Program-made: the position numbers and the translations under genes
DNA from: UBA7332 sp051652645
Lineage (GTDB): Bacteria > Bacteroidota > Bacteroidia > Bacteroidales > UBA7332
DNA length: 64,000 nucleotides
Assembly (NCBI GenBank): GCA_051652645.1
Contig: JBOFUP010000092.1
Location: forward strand, 1-64,000
Direction: 5' to 3'
The notes under the pieces: generated by a model
What the model was told of the DNA's origin: nothing
The model's input: only the letters and a program-made list of their open reading frames with translations
Database searches by the model: none
Shown: piece by piece, positions 8,650-16,736 of the stretch
Layout of the letters: each line of letters begins with the position of its first letter
Numbering within the stretch: position 1 is the first letter of the stretch

Positions 8650-8661
8650 TATTTTATGAAT

Positions 8662-8696
8662 AAAGCCACGTTACATATTAAATGTAGCGTGGCTTT
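8662..8696 (+). terminator. Intrinsic terminator after tyrS
   Basis: AAAGCCACGTTACAT (8662-8676) pairs with ATGTAGCGTGGCTTT (8682-8696) over a 5-base loop, then TTTTATTT. Confidence 0.9.
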
Positions 8697-8732
8697 TTTA
8701 TTTATATACCCCCTCAAGTAATAATTAATTTC

Positions 8733-8740
8733 TATATTTG
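8733..8740 (+). promoter_or_regulatory. -7 element of the ftsX operon promoter
   Basis: TATATTTG matches TAnnTTTG and lies 44 bases before the ftsX ATG. No clear -33 TTG is seen at the expected distance. Confidence 0.55.
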
Positions 8741-8783
8741 CGATGAAATTGGGATTACTATACCCTTATTTAAACCTTATATA

Positions 8784-9668
8784 ATGGTTATGAGCAAGAA
8801 AAAGAAAAAAACAACCCCATCATTCCTTAATGTTAAGTTGACATCAACAGTAAGTATATCCCTAGTTCTTTTTCTTCTGGGAATGACAACACTACTGACC
8901 TTGCTCACTCATGAATTGTCTATTTATGTCAAAGAGAATATAGGGATGTCTATAGTGCTGAGTGATCGTATGCCTGAGGCAGACATAAAGCAGCTAAATA
9001 GTAGACTAGCCAGAGCTCCATATACACGAGAGGTTACATACATAACAAAAGACCAAGCTCTTAAAGAATTGGTTCAAGAGTTAGGAGAAGACCCTAAAGA
9101 GTTTCTTGGATTTAATCCTCTCCTTGCCTCTATTGAGGTAAAGCTAAAGGCTGAATATGCAAATAATGACAGTATAAGTAAGATTGAAACAAACCTCAAG
9201 AAGAGTAGTAATATTAGAGATATTCTTTATAGAAAGGAGCTGATATCAGCAGTTAATGACAACGTCAAACGTATCGGGTTAGTGTTAATTGTGTTAGCAG
9301 GCTTGTTGACGGCAATTTCATTCGTCCTAATAAGCAATACGATAAGACTAACCATATACTCTCAAAGATTCCTTATACACACTATGAAGTTAGTCGGAGC
9401 TAAAGATAGCTTTATAAGATCCCCATTCATATGGAGCAATATTGCTTGTGGAGTTATAGCCGCAATCTTGGCAAATGGAATGTTGTTAGGTGTTGTCCAT
9501 AGACTATCTCTTGAAGTTGAGGATATTTGGAGTATGATAACACCAGAGGTAATGGTAATAACAGCTGGTAGCACTCTACTTTTCGGTATATTACTGACTG
9601 CTATATCTGCATACTTTGCAGTAAATAGATACTTAAATATGAAATACAATAAACTATTCTTAGTATAA
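8784..9668 (+). CDS. ftsX: Cell division protein FtsX
   Basis: The permease-like half of FtsEX, which signals to cell-wall hydrolases at the division site. Topology is typical: a lysine-rich cytoplasmic N-terminus, a first membrane segment near residues 25-47 (VSISLVLFLLGMTTLLTLL), an extracytoplasmic domain to about 165, and three C-terminal membrane segments near 170-192, 215-240 and 253-275. No ftsE is adjacent, which is usual in Bacteroidota. The gene starts a six-gene run to folK with gaps of 3-18 bases. Confidence 0.9.
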   Translation: MVMSKKKKKTTPSFLNVKLTSTVSISLVLFLLGMTTLLTLLTHELSIYVKENIGMSIVLSDRMPEADIKQLNSRLARAPYTREVTYITKDQALKELVQELGEDPKEFLGFNPLLASIEVKLKAEYANNDSISKIETNLKKSSNIRDILYRKELISAVNDNVKRIGLVLIVLAGLLTAISFVLISNTIRLTIYSQRFLIHTMKLVGAKDSFIRSPFIWSNIACGVIAAILANGMLLGVVHRLSLEVEDIWSMITPEVMVITAGSTLLFGILLTAISAYFAVNRYLNMKYNKLFLV

Positions 9669-9680
9669 ACAATACATATT

Positions 9681-9905
9681 ATGGAAAGAAATGAATTCCC
9701 TTTTAGTAAGGAGAACTATATTCTAATGGCAATATCTGTCGGGCTTATTATACTTGGGTTTATACTCATGGCCGGACCAGCAACAACAGATGCAGGATTC
9801 GAACCCGATATTTTTAGTACTCGTAGAATTGTTATTGCCCCTTTCGTCTGTTTCATAGGGTTTGTATCTATGATGTTTGCAATACTTTATAAGAAGAGAG
9901 GATAA
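9681..9905 (+). CDS. DUF3098 family small membrane protein
   Basis: A 74-residue protein with two membrane segments (LMAISVGLIILGFILMAG near 15-32 and IVIAPFVCFIGFVSMMFAILY near 49-69). Between them is a short loop containing the family-like FSTRRI. Function is unknown; in Bacteroidota it is regularly found between ftsX and uppP, as here, which suggests an envelope or cell-division role (inference). It ends three bases before uppP. Confidence 0.85.
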   Translation: MERNEFPFSKENYILMAISVGLIILGFILMAGPATTDAGFEPDIFSTRRIVIAPFVCFIGFVSMMFAILYKKRG

Positions 9906-9908
9906 CGA

Positions 9909-10703
9909 ATGAGTTGGATAGAAGCAGTTATTTTAGGTATAGTACAAGGTCTTACTGAGTTCCTACCAGTTAGCAGTAGTGGTCATCTAGCTATTGGAGG
10001 CTATATATTTGGCCTCGAGGGAGATGAGAATCTATCTTTTGCCGTAGCAGTTCACGCAGCTACTGTATTGTCAACAATAGTTATCTTACGAAAAGAGATA
10101 AAGGATCTTATCCTTGGTGTTCTCAAGTTCAAATGGAATGAGGAGACTCAATATGCTTTGAAAATAATTTTATCTATGATACCGATTGGTATAGTAGGAC
10201 TTTTCTTCAAAGATTATGTTGAATCAATTTTTGGTAGTGGACTCCTAGTAGTAGGGATAATGCTTATTCTAACGGCCATCCTATTAGCCTTTTCTTACTA
10301 TGCTAAGCCTAGGATGAAAGAGAGTATGACCTATCGTGATGCCTTCATTATTGGTTTAGCTCAGGCTTGCGCTGTTATGCCTGGCTTATCTCGATCAGGA
10401 TCAACTATTGCGACAGGCCTACTTTTAGGAAATAAGAAAGAGAGCATAGCGAAGTTTTCGTTTTTAATGGTTGTTGCTCCAATCTTGGGTGAGGCTTTGC
10501 TCGATCTCATGAAGGGAGGTTTTAGTCTAGAATCATCTGGTATATCTCCTTTAGCACTATTATCGGGTTTCTTGGCTGCTTTTATCACGGGTGCAATTGC
10601 TTGTAAGGTGATGATCAATATTGTAAATAGAGGGAAATTAATATATTTCTCTTATTACTGTGTTGCTGCTGGGTTAACAGCAATCATATTCTCATTAATT
10701 TGA
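9909..10703 (+). CDS. uppP: Undecaprenyl-diphosphatase (BacA/UppP)
   Basis: An inner-membrane phosphatase that recycles undecaprenyl pyrophosphate, the lipid carrier for peptidoglycan and surface polysaccharides; it can confer bacitracin tolerance. Both conserved motifs are present: GLTEFLPVSSSGHLAI near residues 14-29 and PGLSRSGSTIATG near 157-169. About eight membrane segments are visible. Length (264 aa) is standard. It lies in the ftsX-DUF3098-uppP-truB-queA-folK run. Confidence 0.96.
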   Translation: MSWIEAVILGIVQGLTEFLPVSSSGHLAIGGYIFGLEGDENLSFAVAVHAATVLSTIVILRKEIKDLILGVLKFKWNEETQYALKIILSMIPIGIVGLFFKDYVESIFGSGLLVVGIMLILTAILLAFSYYAKPRMKESMTYRDAFIIGLAQACAVMPGLSRSGSTIATGLLLGNKKESIAKFSFLMVVAPILGEALLDLMKGGFSLESSGISPLALLSGFLAAFITGAIACKVMINIVNRGKLIYFSYYCVAAGLTAIIFSLI

Positions 10704-10718
10704 CCATAACTATATATA

Positions 10719-11414
10719 ATGAATTTTATAGACGGTGAAGTATTATACTTCGATAAACCACTCAACTGGACCTCTTTCCAGTTGGTGAATAAGATTCGCT
10801 ATCGTATCTCAAAGGAGATAGGAGTGAAGAAGATAAAAGTAGGACACGCAGGAACACTTGACCCTTTGGCTACAGGAGTGATGATTATCTGTACAGGTAA
10901 GGCTACAAAACGTATAGAGGAATTTCAATATCAAACAAAAGAGTACGTAGCTACAATAAAACTTGGAGCTACAACACCATCTTTTGATCTTGAGACAGAG
11001 GTTGATAAAACCTATCCTGTGGAACACATCACACGCGAGTTAGTTGAAAAGACAATAAATCAGTTTATTGGCCGTATTGAACAAGTTCCACCTGCATACT
11101 CTGCTTGTAAGGTAGATGGTAAACGAGCATACGACCTTGCTAGAAAAGGAGAAGAGGTTGAACTAAAGCCTAAAGTCCTTGTTATAGATGAGATTGAGCT
11201 ACTATCTGGTGAGCTACCAACTATTGATGTTAGGATTGTTTGCAGTAAGGGTACGTACATAAGAGCTTTGGCTAGAGATATTGGTGAGGCTCTTGGAAGT
11301 GGAGGTCACTTGACTGGACTTCGTCGAACTAGAATCGGAGAGATAAAAGCCGACATGTGTCTATCTATAGATGACCTAGATACTATTTTTGAGCCTAAAG
11401 ATATTAATGAATAA
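10719..11414 (+). CDS. truB: tRNA pseudouridine(55) synthase
   Basis: Isomerises U55 in the T-loop of tRNAs. The catalytic Asp lies in KVGHAGTLDPLATGVM near residues 41-56. Later motifs include PPAYSACKVDGKRAYDLAR near 125 and VRIVCSKGTYIRALARDIG near 172. At 231 aa it lacks the longer C-terminal PUA-type extension of E. coli TruB, as is normal in Bacteroidota. It is preceded by uppP and followed by queA, so two tRNA-modifying enzymes are adjacent. Confidence 0.95.
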   Translation: MNFIDGEVLYFDKPLNWTSFQLVNKIRYRISKEIGVKKIKVGHAGTLDPLATGVMIICTGKATKRIEEFQYQTKEYVATIKLGATTPSFDLETEVDKTYPVEHITRELVEKTINQFIGRIEQVPPAYSACKVDGKRAYDLARKGEEVELKPKVLVIDEIELLSGELPTIDVRIVCSKGTYIRALARDIGEALGSGGHLTGLRRTRIGEIKADMCLSIDDLDTIFEPKDINE

Positions 11415-11432
11415 ATAATACAATATACCACT

Positions 11433-12482
11433 ATGAAGTTATCTCAATTTAAATTCAAGCTGCCAGAAGAGCTTATTGCAAGCGAACCAATGCAGAACCG
11501 AGATGAGTCTCGTTTGATGGTAGTAAACCGTAAAACTGGAGAGATCGAACATAAGATATTTAAGGATGTACTTGGCTATTTTAATGACAAGGATCTTGTA
11601 ATATTTAATAATACTCAAGTTTTTCCTGCACGTTTATATGGAAATAAGGAAAAAACTGGAGCTAGAATTGAAGTGTTTCTTCTTCGCGAATTGAACGAGG
11701 AGAATAGACTTTGGGACGTCCTTGTTGATCCAGCTAGAAAGATACGTATTGGAAACAAGCTGTATTTTGGCGATGACGATTCTCTTGTTGCCGAAGTTAT
11801 TGATAATACTACATCTAGAGGAAGAACTCTGCGATTCCTTTTTGATGGTTCACATGAGGAGTTCAAGAAAGCTCTTTACCAATTAGGTGAGACTCCAATT
11901 CCAAGATATATAAATAGAGAGGTAACCTCAGATGATGCAGATAGGTATCAAACAATATTTGCAAAACACGAGGGGGCTGTAGTTGCTCCAGCTGCTGGAA
12001 TGCACTTCAGTAGAGAGCTTCTTAAGCGTATGGAGATAAAAGGAGTAGAGAAAGGTTTTGTAACCCTTCACTCTGGCCTTGGTGCATATCGCGAGATTGA
12101 CGTAGAGGATTTAACTAAGCATAAGATGGACTCTGAGCAGATGGTTATTGATTCTGAGATTGTTCGTCTTGTTGACATTGCCAAAGATAATAATCGTCGT
12201 ATTTGTGCTGTTGGCACAACTGTTATGAGAGCACTTGAAACAGCAGTTACTACTGAAGGACGTATTAAAGCTTTTGATGGATGGACAAATAAGTTTGTTT
12301 TCCCTCCATATGAATTTACTGTTGCAGATTCTATGATAACGAACTTTCACCTCTCAGAATCAACTCTTTTGATGATGACAGCTGCATTCGGGGGATATGA
12401 TTTGATTATGTCTGCATACGAAGTTGCTGTTAAAGAGAATTATCGCTTTGGTGCGTATGGTGATGCAATGCTAATCATATAA
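11433..12482 (+). CDS. queA: S-adenosylmethionine:tRNA ribosyltransferase-isomerase
   Basis: Transfers the ribosyl part of SAM to preQ1 in tRNA, making epoxyqueuosine. Recognisable family blocks: FKFKLPEELIASEPMQNRDESRLMV at the N-terminus, VIFNNTQVFPARLYG near residue 55, HEGAVVAPAAGMHFS near 180 and VADSMITNFHLSESTLLMMTAAFGG near 298. Length (349 aa) is typical. No other queuosine gene is in the window. Confidence 0.96.
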   Translation: MKLSQFKFKLPEELIASEPMQNRDESRLMVVNRKTGEIEHKIFKDVLGYFNDKDLVIFNNTQVFPARLYGNKEKTGARIEVFLLRELNEENRLWDVLVDPARKIRIGNKLYFGDDDSLVAEVIDNTTSRGRTLRFLFDGSHEEFKKALYQLGETPIPRYINREVTSDDADRYQTIFAKHEGAVVAPAAGMHFSRELLKRMEIKGVEKGFVTLHSGLGAYREIDVEDLTKHKMDSEQMVIDSEIVRLVDIAKDNNRRICAVGTTVMRALETAVTTEGRIKAFDGWTNKFVFPPYEFTVADSMITNFHLSESTLLMMTAAFGGYDLIMSAYEVAVKENYRFGAYGDAMLII

Positions 12483-12491
12483 TTACATATT

Positions 12492-12950
12492 ATGGCTATA
12501 ACATATTTAGGATTGGGAAGTAACCTTGGTAACCTTGAGGAGAACCTTCATAATGCTATAGTCGAGATAACAGAGCGGATTGGGACCATTGAGTCCCAGT
12601 CCGCTCTGTTTCATTCGGCGCCATGGGGATTTGATTCAGAGAATAACTTTCTTAATCAGGTTATTGAAGTAAAGACAAATCTAACTCCTTTCGAATTACT
12701 AGAGAACATAAAGGAGATTGAGCTTCTATTAGGAAGGTCAAAGAAAAGTATTGATAGAGTATATGCAGACCGTCTTATCGACATTGATATTCTTCTATAT
12801 GATCAACTTATACTAAAAGATCCCAATCTCACTATCCCACACCCATTAATATTACAACGAGACTTTGTGCTTCTCCCTCTTCAAGAGATAGCTGCTGAAG
12901 TAATTCACCCAGAGATAAAGCTTAAAATAGGTGAATTTAATGTTGAGTAA
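12492..12950 (+). CDS. folK: 2-amino-4-hydroxy-6-hydroxymethyldihydropteridine pyrophosphokinase
   Basis: Pyrophosphorylates the pterin precursor in folate synthesis. The N-terminal YLGLGSNLGNLEENL is at residues 5-19. The signature DRLIDIDILLYDQ is near 95-107, with HPLILQRDFVLLPLQEIA near 116. Length is 152 aa. It is the last gene of the ftsX run. A strong hairpin lies inside the coding sequence at 12571-12608 (reported separately) and could attenuate the transcript. Confidence 0.95.
   Translation: MAITYLGLGSNLGNLEENLHNAIVEITERIGTIESQSALFHSAPWGFDSENNFLNQVIEVKTNLTPFELLENIKEIELLLGRSKKSIDRVYADRLIDIDILLYDQLILKDPNLTIPHPLILQRDFVLLPLQEIAAEVIHPEIKLKIGEFNVE
12571..12608 (+). other. Terminator-like hairpin inside folK
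   Basis: CAGAGCGGATTGGGAC (12571-12586) pairs with GTCCCAGTCCGCTCTG (12593-12608) over a 6-base loop; 15 Watson-Crick pairs and one G-U, followed by TTTC. It falls in codons for residues 27-39 of FolK. Confidence 0.75.
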
Positions 12951-13016
12951 CATTGAACTTCACTAAGATATTAGTTGTTCTATCTCCATTATCAAATTTA
13001 TTGACTTCAATTTACA

Positions 13017-15422
13017 ATGAAACTATCCTCACTTTATCTTGTTCTCTCTTTATTAACCCTAGTAACCCTTCCAATGAAGATGACTGCTCAAAAGTATCTT
13101 CATTCTATACGAGGTTTGGTTATAGATAAGAAAACCAGAGAGCCTTTACCTTTTGTCAATGTAGTTATATGGAATAGTACTATTGGATCACAAACAGATC
13201 TCGATGGAAAGTTTGTTATTGAAGATCAGAAATCAGGAAACTATAGACTTCAAGTATCTAGCGTAGGTTATAAGACCTATGTCTCTCCAGAGTTTATGGT
13301 TGGTGCTAGAGATGAATTCGTGAATATAGAGTTAGATGAGAGCTCTACTGCTTTAGGCGAAGTTCAAGTCGTTGCCGACCCTTTTAAAAAACCAGCCGAG
13401 ACACCATTGGCTCTTAGAGTAATTGGGTTTAAGGAGATTGAGAATAGTGCAGGCTCTAATCGCGATATCTCTCGTGTTGTTAACTCTTTTCCAGGTGTTG
13501 CATCCTCTCCAGCTGGATTTCGTAATGACCTTATAGTAAGAGGTGGAGGGCCAAACGAAAATAGATTCTATCTGGATGGGATTGAGGTGCCAAACATTAA
13601 CCACTTTGCCACTCAAGGTGCTTCAGGCGGCCCTGTTGGATTAATTAATGCTGATCTAGTTAGAGATGTCGACTTTTACTCAGGAGCTTTTCCTGGTAAC
13701 AGAGGTAATGCAATGAGTTCCGTGATGGAGTTTAAATTAAAAGAGGGTGATCCAAATGAGCAGAAACAATCTTTTGTTGTTGGATCATCAGATTTTGGTG
13801 TAACACTCGACGGTCATTTCGGAGATAAAACTACCTACCTATTCTCAGGTAGAGTATCATATCTTCAGCTTCTATTCAAAGCTATTGGTCTACCATTCCT
13901 ACCTACATACTATGACTCACAAATAAAGATTAAGCACAAGTTCAACAAAAACAATGAGATTACCTTTATTGGTCTACTGGGAATAGATGATATGACCATC
14001 AATAAGGATACTGTTGGCTTCTCAGATGCTAACAAATATACATGGTCAACTATTGGTATTATCCAACAACAGACTTACACCTTTGGTGCCAATTATAAGC
14101 ACTATGCAGGCAGACACACACAGAGTGTAGCTCTTAGTTATAGCGGTCTTGTGAATGATGTGTATAAACATATCAATAACGATGATAGTAAAGATAAGAT
14201 CTTTGATAATAACTCCTATGAAGGAGAGACTAAGCTTAGAATAGAGAATAATAGTTCATTCGGTTCGTTCAAACTAAATCAAGGAATTAATATTGAACAC
14301 GCCAACTATAGCAACACTGGTTTTCAAAGATTTATATTGAGCAATCAAGATGGAGCTCCTATTTATAACAGTTTTAATACAAAGCTAAACTTTATCAAGT
14401 GGGGAGCTTTTCTTTCTGCTGTATACCAAACGCCAAATGAGAGGTTCACATCTTCATTTGCTTTGCGTACAGATGCCAACAGCTATTCTGATAAGATGAA
14501 TAATTGGTATAAGCAAATATCACCTAGAGTATCTCTTAGCTATAGTCCTTTCGAGAATTTCTATCTAAACGCAAATATTGGTAGATATCATCAGCATCCT
14601 ACATATACGGTAATGGGATATCAAAATAGCTTTGGTAAACTTGCAAACAAAGAGGATTTGAAGATGCAATACTCAGACCAAGTAGTTGCAGGAGTAGAGT
14701 ATCGACTAGCGAAGGGTATAAGATTAACAGTGGAGGGATTCTATAAGAAATATGGGAATGTACTCATTTCTAAAATTGACTCTATACCTCTAGCATCTAA
14801 AGGTAATGATTATGGTGTTTTCGGAAATGAACCTGTAACTTCTAATGGGGAAGGCAAGGCATATGGAGCAGAAGCTTTTATGCGTATCTTCGGATATAAG
14901 GGATTAAACCTTATGGCCGCCTACACTTGGGTCAGAAGTGAATACTACTCTCCAAGGAGCAGTAAATATATTCCATCTAGTTGGGACAATAGGCATCTAT
15001 TGAGTCTAACAGCAGGGTACGATCTTCCTAAAAATTGGAAGTTGGGAGCTAAGCTTAGATATACAGGAGGAGCTCCATATACTCCTTGGGATGAAGAGGC
15101 ATCATCTCTAAAGCAGAACTGGGACGCTACCGAGAGACCAGTATTAGATTTTCAGCAATACAATACAAAAAGATTACCCTCATTTACTCAGCTTGATCTT
15201 CGTGTTGATAAACAATTCTTTTTCAAACGATTCATGCTAGGTGTATATCTTGATCTTCAGAATGCACTTAATGCAGAGTATAAATCGCCAGAGGCTCTAT
15301 TGAGTACAGGAGTAATAGCTAACCCTGAAGCTCCAATTGATCAGCAGAGATACATAATGAAGAGGATAGATACAGCCGGTGGGAATATTCTCCCAAGTAT
15401 TGGTATTATGATAAGACTTTAA
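13017..15422 (+). CDS. TonB-dependent outer-membrane receptor with carboxypeptidase-regulatory-like domain
   Basis: An 801-aa outer-membrane receptor with a signal peptide (residues 1-24, ending MTAQ). An Ig-like CarboxypepD_reg domain follows at about 28-110 (IRGLVIDKKTREPLPFVNVVI, TDLDGKFVIED). The plug domain is near 125-235 (NDLIVRGGGPNENRFYLDGIEVPN) and a 22-strand-type beta barrel runs to the C-terminus. There is no SusD partner next to it, so it is not a classical Sus-type glycan system, and its substrate cannot be told from sequence. It is monocistronic and convergent with a porin gene. Confidence 0.88.
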   Translation: MKLSSLYLVLSLLTLVTLPMKMTAQKYLHSIRGLVIDKKTREPLPFVNVVIWNSTIGSQTDLDGKFVIEDQKSGNYRLQVSSVGYKTYVSPEFMVGARDEFVNIELDESSTALGEVQVVADPFKKPAETPLALRVIGFKEIENSAGSNRDISRVVNSFPGVASSPAGFRNDLIVRGGGPNENRFYLDGIEVPNINHFATQGASGGPVGLINADLVRDVDFYSGAFPGNRGNAMSSVMEFKLKEGDPNEQKQSFVVGSSDFGVTLDGHFGDKTTYLFSGRVSYLQLLFKAIGLPFLPTYYDSQIKIKHKFNKNNEITFIGLLGIDDMTINKDTVGFSDANKYTWSTIGIIQQQTYTFGANYKHYAGRHTQSVALSYSGLVNDVYKHINNDDSKDKIFDNNSYEGETKLRIENNSSFGSFKLNQGINIEHANYSNTGFQRFILSNQDGAPIYNSFNTKLNFIKWGAFLSAVYQTPNERFTSSFALRTDANSYSDKMNNWYKQISPRVSLSYSPFENFYLNANIGRYHQHPTYTVMGYQNSFGKLANKEDLKMQYSDQVVAGVEYRLAKGIRLTVEGFYKKYGNVLISKIDSIPLASKGNDYGVFGNEPVTSNGEGKAYGAEAFMRIFGYKGLNLMAAYTWVRSEYYSPRSSKYIPSSWDNRHLLSLTAGYDLPKNWKLGAKLRYTGGAPYTPWDEEASSLKQNWDATERPVLDFQQYNTKRLPSFTQLDLRVDKQFFFKRFMLGVYLDLQNALNAEYKSPEALLSTGVIANPEAPIDQQRYIMKRIDTAGGNILPSIGIMIRL

Positions 15423-15476
15423 TATTTACAAAAGAGAGGCACTCCAAAAGTGGAGTGCCTCTCTTTTGTAAATATT
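15421..15476. terminator. Bidirectional terminator with 26-bp perfect stem
   Basis: 15421-15446 and 15451-15476 are perfect reverse complements (core AGAGAGGCACTCCA / TGGAGTGCCTCTCT) with a 4-base loop. The stem starts inside the stop codon of the receptor gene and ends two bases before the porin stop codon, serving both convergent genes. Flanking A/T runs provide a U-tract on either strand. Confidence 0.92.
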
Positions 15477-15477
15477 A

Positions 15478-16566
15478 TTAGAAAGCAGCAACAAACTCAA
15501 CGCAGAACTTATTGTGAAACTGCTTTTGGGTTGCATAATCCATTGGTTTATCATTCATGAAATAGTGCTCGTACTGAAATCTTATCTCAGCTTGAAAAGG
15601 CTTTAGTCTTTCAGTCATTAGGAAGTTAACCCCACAACTTATACGTTGAAGATCAACTAGCTCATCACTCATGTTATCTGTTTTGTTATAACGTATGTCA
15701 TCGCCATAATCATATCGAATAAGAGGCATAACATATTTACACAATGGGTTCTTTGGAAGTAAACATCTATATTGTGCTTGAGCTAGTAAAACAGTGGCAC
15801 ACTGCCTCTCATATGTATCAATACTATTCTGTGCAACAGAACCCTCGAATAAGAACTCTTTGTGCTTATAACGAGCCTCTATAGTCCACATGTTAATATG
15901 AAACTTGTTCTGTATCTTACCGGTTAACCATGCACCAGATACTCTCAAGCCCTCAAGAGAACCTATCTCTTGTCTTATTAGATAATCCATAGTCTTTGAC
16001 CATGGAGCATTATTAATACCTGTACCATTAAGTAACCCAAAGATTGTTCTCATCTGGGTGTGCCAGCGGTAGTTTGCTTGAAATACAGCTCCTATGTCTC
16101 GCGTACCAACGCTCCCTTGAGAGATTACCCCATCGTCTCCTTTTGTATAGTAGTTAAGAAGATACTGAGTAATAAATGAGTTATGAGCATAGTCTGTTAA
16201 TGTAGGACCTCTTTGAGTTTCAACAGAGAAGTGGTGGAGAGTCTGGCCCATAGTAACATTTAACCATTTTAGAGGTTGATACGTTACATTCGCATCTAGT
16301 ATCTGAAACCTACCATCAGCGTTAAAATCTACCTGAGTAAAGTATCTCATATTCTTAGATACATTACCTCTAAACCCTAGTCTAGCGTTACTTACTGCAA
16401 ATCTATATTCTCCATCAATGGTCGACATCTCAAACAACCCCTTTACTCCCCCCAAGAAAGTAGGGAGATAGAAGCTCTTGTCGACACTCTCATTGCTCTC
16501 TTGAGCTTTACTTGTTATGGAGATAACAAGAGCTAAAAGAGTTAGTGCTACTGCTTTTCTAAACAT
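15478..16566 (-). CDS. Outer-membrane porin, OprP/OprO-like
   Basis: A beta-barrel porin resembling the phosphate-selective porin O/P family of Bacteroidota. It has a signal peptide (MFRKAVALTLLALVISITSKAQ), then alternating aromatic strands (GVKGLFEMSTIDGEYRFAVSNARLGFRGN, MRYFTQVDFNADGRFQILDANV) and ends in phenylalanine (VEFVAAF), as outer-membrane barrels do. Length 362 aa. The family assignment rests on the pattern 'YFTQVDF...DA.v.y', so anion selectivity is only an inference. It has its own upstream -7 box and shares the terminator with the receptor gene. Confidence 0.78.
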   Translation of the reverse strand: MFRKAVALTLLALVISITSKAQESNESVDKSFYLPTFLGGVKGLFEMSTIDGEYRFAVSNARLGFRGNVSKNMRYFTQVDFNADGRFQILDANVTYQPLKWLNVTMGQTLHHFSVETQRGPTLTDYAHNSFITQYLLNYYTKGDDGVISQGSVGTRDIGAVFQANYRWHTQMRTIFGLLNGTGINNAPWSKTMDYLIRQEIGSLEGLRVSGAWLTGKIQNKFHINMWTIEARYKHKEFLFEGSVAQNSIDTYERQCATVLLAQAQYRCLLPKNPLCKYVMPLIRYDYGDDIRYNKTDNMSDELVDLQRISCGVNFLMTERLKPFQAEIRFQYEHYFMNDKPMDYATQKQFHNKFCVEFVAAF

Positions 16567-16595
16567 ACCAAAGTCATCAAAAGTGAAAAATCGTG

Positions 16596-16628
16596 CAAAG
16601 TTAGAACTATCATTCGAGTTAGAAGCAA
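16596..16628 (-). promoter_or_regulatory. Promoter of the porin gene
   Basis: On the minus strand, TAACTTTG (16603-16596) with TTG at 16628-16626; spacer 22 bases. Confidence 0.55.
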
Positions 16629-16664
16629 TGAATGAGGATAAATATCAAATATATGTGCGATAAA

Positions 16665-16704
16665 AAAGGTGATCTTGTATAATAAATCATACAAGACCAC
16701 CTTT
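16665..16704 (-). terminator. Intrinsic terminator of hcp
   Basis: AAAGGTGATCTTGTAT (16665-16680) pairs with ATACAAGACCACCTTT (16689-16704) with one mismatch-type position; read on the minus strand it ends in a run of T (six A on plus at 16662-16667). Confidence 0.88.
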
Positions 16705-16736
16705 CATAACATTAGCTATACGATAAAGTACAAAAA

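Noticed and set aside
10755..10779. Hairpin CAACTGGA/TCCAGTTG at the start of truB
   Set aside because: Only 8 bp and no U-tract; could easily occur by chance.
13017..15422. SusC of a polysaccharide utilisation locus
   Set aside because: It has the CarboxypepD_reg and plug domains, but there is no SusD, no glycoside hydrolase and no hybrid two-component or sigma/anti-sigma pair next to it.
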